Below are positions 4,597 to 7,474 of a stretch of 7,474 nucleotides of DNA, one piece after another. A program made the translations under genes and the position numbers. How positions within the stretch are numbered: the stretch's first letter is position 1; the number at the start of each line of letters is the position of its first letter. Source of the stretch: Thermomicrobiaceae bacterium (GTDB lineage Bacteria > Chloroflexota > Chloroflexia > Thermomicrobiales > Thermomicrobiaceae); the NCBI GenBank assembly GCA_007123655.1, contig SKKR01000030.1, positions 1-7,474 on the forward strand. Reading direction: 5' to 3'. Below the pieces are notes generated by a model. That model made no database searches. It saw only the letters and a list, made by a program, of their open reading frames with translations, and had not been told where the DNA came from.

Positions 4597-7098
4597 ATGG
4601 TTGAACAGTTCACCGATAATGAGGAGCAGGCCCCGGAAATACCAGATCCCGAGAATCTGGAGGAGGCCTCTCAGACCGAAACTCCCGAGATCATCCCGAT
4701 CCTGCCCTTGAGAGGGACGATCGTCTTTCCAATGACGCTGGTTCCGCTGGCGGCCGGTCAGGCTCGCTCTCTGCGGCTTGTCGACGACGTCGTCGCCGGA
4801 GATCGTATTGTCGGGCTGGTCCTGCAGCACGATCAGGAGCAGGAAGGCGCTGGTCCGGGCGAGACGCATGAGATCGGTGTCGTCGCGAATATCCACCAGA
4901 TGATGCGCGTTCCGGATGGCACCGTCAGACTGGCGATTCAGGGCGTCCGGCGAATGCGGGTCGTGGAATGGGTTGCCGAGGAACCCTATCTGACGGCGCG
5001 CGTCGAGGAGGTTCCGGAGGACGTGGACGAATCAGTCGAGGTGAAGGCGCTGATGCGCAACACGCTGGAGCTGTTCCAGCGCCTCGTTTCGCTCGTCTCG
5101 AGCCTGCCGGATGAACTGGCGACCGCGGCGATCAACATCGATGATCCGCTCCACCTCGTCTACCTGATTTCCAGTAACCTGCGGATGGAGCCGGAAGAGA
5201 AGCAGAAACTGCTCGAACTCGATTCGATCCGGGCCAAGTTGCAGAAGCTCAACGCGTTCATCAGCAAGGAACTGGATCTGCTGGAGCTGGGTAAGAAAAT
5301 CCAGGGCGACGTGCAGGAGGAGGTCGGGCGAACTCAGCGAGAGTACTATCTCCGGGAACAGCTAAAAGCGATCCAGCGTGAGCTCGGCGAAACGAACGAA
5401 CAGGAAGCCGAAGTCAACGAACTGCGGCAGAAGATCGACGAGGCGGAACTCCCGGAAGAAGCCGACCGGGAAGCTCGTCGGGAACTCGATCGTCTCTCAA
5501 AGCTCCCGCCTGCCGCGGCGGAGTACGGGGTGATCCGGACGTATCTGGACTGGATCGTCTCGCTTCCCTGGAACACGAGCACCGAGCACGAACACATCGA
5601 CGTCGGACGAGCACGAGAGATCCTGGACGAGGATCACTACGATCTCGAGCGCGTCAAAGAGCGCATCCTCGAGTATCTGGCGGTCCGGAAGCTAACCAAG
5701 GAACATGGCACGCTCGACGAAGAGAGTCGCGAACCACTGCTCTGCTTCGTTGGACCGCCTGGTGTGGGCAAGACGAGCCTGGCGAACTCGATCGCCCGGG
5801 CGCTAGGCCGGGAGTTCACCCGGATGTCGCTTGGCGGCGTGCGAGACGAGGCCGAGATCCGCGGTCATCGCCGGACATATATCGGCGCCATGCCGGGGCG
5901 AATCATCCAGGCCATGCGTCGGGCCGGCGCCAATGATCCGGTGTTCGTGCTGGACGAGATTGACAAAGTCGGCTCGGACTGGCGGGGTGACCCGTCGTCC
6001 GCGCTGCTGGAGGTGCTTGACCCCGAGCAAAACAGCACATATCGCGATCACTACCTGGACGTGCCGTTCGACCTGTCGAAAGTGATGTTTATCGCGACAG
6101 CGAACGTGCTGGACACGATTCCGGCGCCACTTCAGGACCGGATGGAAGTGCTGTTCCTCTCAGGGTATACGGACGACGAGAAGATGAATATCGCCAAGCG
6201 GTATCTCGTGCCGAAGCAATTCAAGCGACACGCGCTGGACCCGGCCAACTACGAGGTCACCGATGAGGCGATCCTGGAGGTAATCCGGCATTACACCCGA
6301 GAGGCTGGTGTGCGGAATCTGGAGCGCGAGATCGCGTCCGTTGCCCGGAAAGTCGCGACCAGGGTGGCCGAGGAGAAAGAGGTCTCAGCTCGCATCACGC
6401 CCGAGGAAATCCGTGAGTTCCTGGGCAAGCGCCGTTACTACTACGAAGAACTTTCCGAACGTACATCGACGGCAGGCGTTGCGATCGGCGTCGGGGTAAC
6501 CTCGGTCGGCGGGGACATCATGTTCATCGAGGTCTCCCGGATGCCCGGGAAAGGCCGCATGACGGTCACCGGCCAGCTTGGGGACGTCATGAAAGAGTCC
6601 GCTCAAGCGGCGCTGAGTTTCGTCCGCTCTCGTGCGGAAGATCTGGGCATAGACGAGGACTTCTTCAAGGAAACCGACGTTCACGTGCACGTGCCGGCCG
6701 GCGCGACGCCGAAGGATGGTCCGTCCGCGGGTATCACGATGACCACGGCGCTGGTTTCGCTATTGACCGGGATTCCGGTGCGTCACGACGTTGCCATGAC
6801 CGGTGAAGTCACGTTGCGCGGGCAGGTGCTTCCGGTGGGCGGGATCAAGGAAAAGGTCCTGGCTGCCGGCAGAGTTGGAGTCAAGAAGGTCGTCATTCCG
6901 CACCGGAACGAACCTGACCTCGAGGACGTCCCCGAGGAACTCCGTGAAGAGATGGAGTTCATTCTGGCGGATACAGTTGACGACGTACTGGAAGCGGCCA
7001 TGCCGGACGATTTCCGCGAACGTGTAGAGAAAGCGCGCGCGTCAAGGACGGACAGCGATCGCGTTCCGGAAGTCGCGGCATCAGGTCGGGCGCACTAG
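4597..7098 (+). CDS. lon: ATP-dependent Lon protease, LonA type
   Basis: A complete 833-residue AAA+ serine protease that unfolds and degrades damaged and regulatory proteins in the cytoplasm as a hexamer. An acidic stretch of about 30 residues precedes the substrate-binding N-domain (about 31-225, opening [13 protein letters not shown]), followed by a helical linker with coiled-coil character (about 226-330). The AAA+ module has Walker A G-P-P-G-V-G-K-T at 386-393, Walker B F-V-L-D-E-I-D-K at 450-457, sensor-1 N503, arginine finger R515 and sensor-2 R573. The protease domain has catalytic S710 in P-K-D-G-P-S-A-G and K753 in G-G-I-K-E-K, 43 residues apart as in the E. coli enzyme (S679, K722). 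All key residues are present, so it should be active. No transmembrane segment is seen, so it is not LonB. The C-terminus carries about 20 extra polar residues. It follows hsp20 closely and is ended by a strong terminator. Confidence 0.98.
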   Translation: MVEQFTDNEEQAPEIPDPENLEEASQTETPEIIPILPLRGTIVFPMTLVPLAAGQARSLRLVDDVVAGDRIVGLVLQHDQEQEGAGPGETHEIGVVANIHQMMRVPDGTVRLAIQGVRRMRVVEWVAEEPYLTARVEEVPEDVDESVEVKALMRNTLELFQRLVSLVSSLPDELATAAINIDDPLHLVYLISSNLRMEPEEKQKLLELDSIRAKLQKLNAFISKELDLLELGKKIQGDVQEEVGRTQREYYLREQLKAIQRELGETNEQEAEVNELRQKIDEAELPEEADREARRELDRLSKLPPAAAEYGVIRTYLDWIVSLPWNTSTEHEHIDVGRAREILDEDHYDLERVKERILEYLAVRKLTKEHGTLDEESREPLLCFVGPPGVGKTSLANSIARALGREFTRMSLGGVRDEAEIRGHRRTYIGAMPGRIIQAMRRAGANDPVFVLDEIDKVGSDWRGDPSSALLEVLDPEQNSTYRDHYLDVPFDLSKVMFIATANVLDTIPAPLQDRMEVLFLSGYTDDEKMNIAKRYLVPKQFKRHALDPANYEVTDEAILEVIRHYTREAGVRNLEREIASVARKVATRVAEEKEVSARITPEEIREFLGKRRYYYEELSERTSTAGVAIGVGVTSVGGDIMFIEVSRMPGKGRMTVTGQLGDVMKESAQAALSFVRSRAEDLGIDEDFFKETDVHVHVPAGATPKDGPSAGITMTTALVSLLTGIPVRHDVAMTGEVTLRGQVLPVGGIKEKVLAAGRVGVKKVVIPHRNEPDLEDVPEELREEMEFILADTVDDVLEAAMPDDFRERVEKARASRTDSDRVPEVAASGRAH

Positions 7099-7113
7099 CG
7101 TTCGCGTCGCGAA

Positions 7114-7474
7114 TCACTGACGAAATCTCACCAGGCGGCCGCTCCGGCCGCCTGGACCTTTTATTGTCCTGTTCGAGCGATACAAGTGCCGGACGTTGAT
7201 GTCGCGTCGAACGCTTGTTGCGATAAGCGTGGTGGGCCACACTGCCCGAAGCGGACGGGCGACCTTCGCTGCTTCCTGACGAGTCTTGAACACCGCAATA
7301 CAGGCCGGCCCGGCGCCTGAGGGCAGCACTGGCCCGGTCGCGTTCCCGCGCAGGGCCGTGAGGGTCGTTTGAACGGGGTCGAACGCCAGCAACGGGCGTT
7401 CGAACGCGTTGACCAGATCCAGCTTGTGCATCGAATCTCCGCGTCTCAGCGTTTCGGCGACCTGACGAGTGACG
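7114..7474 (-). CDS. ispE: 4-diphosphocytidyl-2-C-methyl-D-erythritol kinase, C-terminal part
   Basis: The C-terminal 119 codons of a GHMP-family kinase; the N-terminal part, with the ATP-binding motif, lies beyond the window end. The reading frame is open through the last base, so the internal ATG at 7431 is not the start. IspE phosphorylates CDP-methylerythritol in the non-mevalonate isoprenoid pathway. Supporting features are L-V-N-A-F-E-R-P (IspE has an N-D/A-x-E motif here), then L-P-S-G-A-G-P, the glycine-rich GHMP motif 3, and F-K-T-R-Q-E-A-A-K-V-A-R-P-L-R-A, a usual IspE C-terminal helix. After A-T-S-V-R-R-D, where the family normally ends, about 28 basic residues follow. They are encoded across the lon terminator stem, ending in TGA at 7116-7114. 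Convergent with lon, with 15 bases between the stop codons. Another GHMP kinase is possible. Confidence 0.75.
   Translation of the reverse strand, partial: VTRQVAETLRRGDSMHKLDLVNAFERPLLAFDPVQTTLTALRGNATGPVLPSGAGPACIAVFKTRQEAAKVARPLRAVWPTTLIATSVRRDINVRHLYRSNRTIKGPGGRSGRLVRFRQ
7131..7165 (+). terminator. Rho-independent terminator of hsp20-lon
   Basis: CCAGGCGGCCG (7131-7141) and CGGCCGCCTGG (7145-7155) form a perfect eleven-pair GC-rich stem with loop CTC, followed after ACC by TTTTATT (7159-7165). It lies 32 bases after the lon stop. On the minus strand the stem is followed only by TGAGATTTC, a poor U-tract, so it is mainly a plus-strand terminator. It lies inside the 3' end of the convergent ispE reading frame. 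Confidence 0.85.

Noticed and set aside
4133..4597. 154-codon frame overlapping hsp20 in another frame
   Set aside because: It is a shadow of the alpha-crystallin gene; its translation is Arg/Ser-rich and unrecognisable, and the hsp20 frame has the family motifs and the ribosome binding site.

Overview
The window is about 60% GC by eye, has dense bacterial gene packing and uses GTG/TTG as well as ATG starts. Gene content (a decaprenyl-phosphate phosphoribosyltransferase-like UbiA protein, a DUF4015 putative glycoside hydrolase, adjacent Hsp20 and Lon, and an IspE end with an N-A-F-E motif) suggests an uncultured Chloroflexota bacterium, perhaps near Thermomicrobia. This is inference from gene content; there is no rRNA or other lineage marker.

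Layout: bases 1-88 hold no supportable gene. A DUF998-type six-helix membrane protein lies on the minus strand (89-739). A 338-base divergent intergenic region follows, with a possible extended -10 promoter, a 15-bp palindrome and a hairpin abutting a strong ribosome binding site. On the plus strand come a membrane-anchored protein with three Ig-like repeats and a DUF4015 putative glycoside hydrolase domain (1078-2859), then a UbiA-family prenyltransferase (2917-3801); the short gap suggests one transcription unit, possibly for cell-envelope glycan work. A 321-base non-coding region then contains a good sigma70-type promoter overlapped by an inverted repeat, followed by a roughly 260-nt leader with several predicted hairpins. 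It leads into a proteostasis operon: a small heat-shock protein (4123-4578) and, 18 bases on, a complete ATP-dependent Lon protease (4597-7098). A strong stem-loop terminator ends this unit. The last gene is the C-terminal part of a minus-strand IspE-like kinase (7114-7474, cut by the window end), whose frame runs through the Lon terminator.

How the genes fit together: Hsp20 can hold unfolding proteins without ATP while Lon degrades those that cannot be rescued, so joint control from one stress-responsive promoter is sensible. No CRISPR array, insertion sequence, prophage, tRNA or rRNA was seen. Nothing in the window is clearly a new biological system; the most interesting part is the structured, operator-bearing leader of hsp20-lon.
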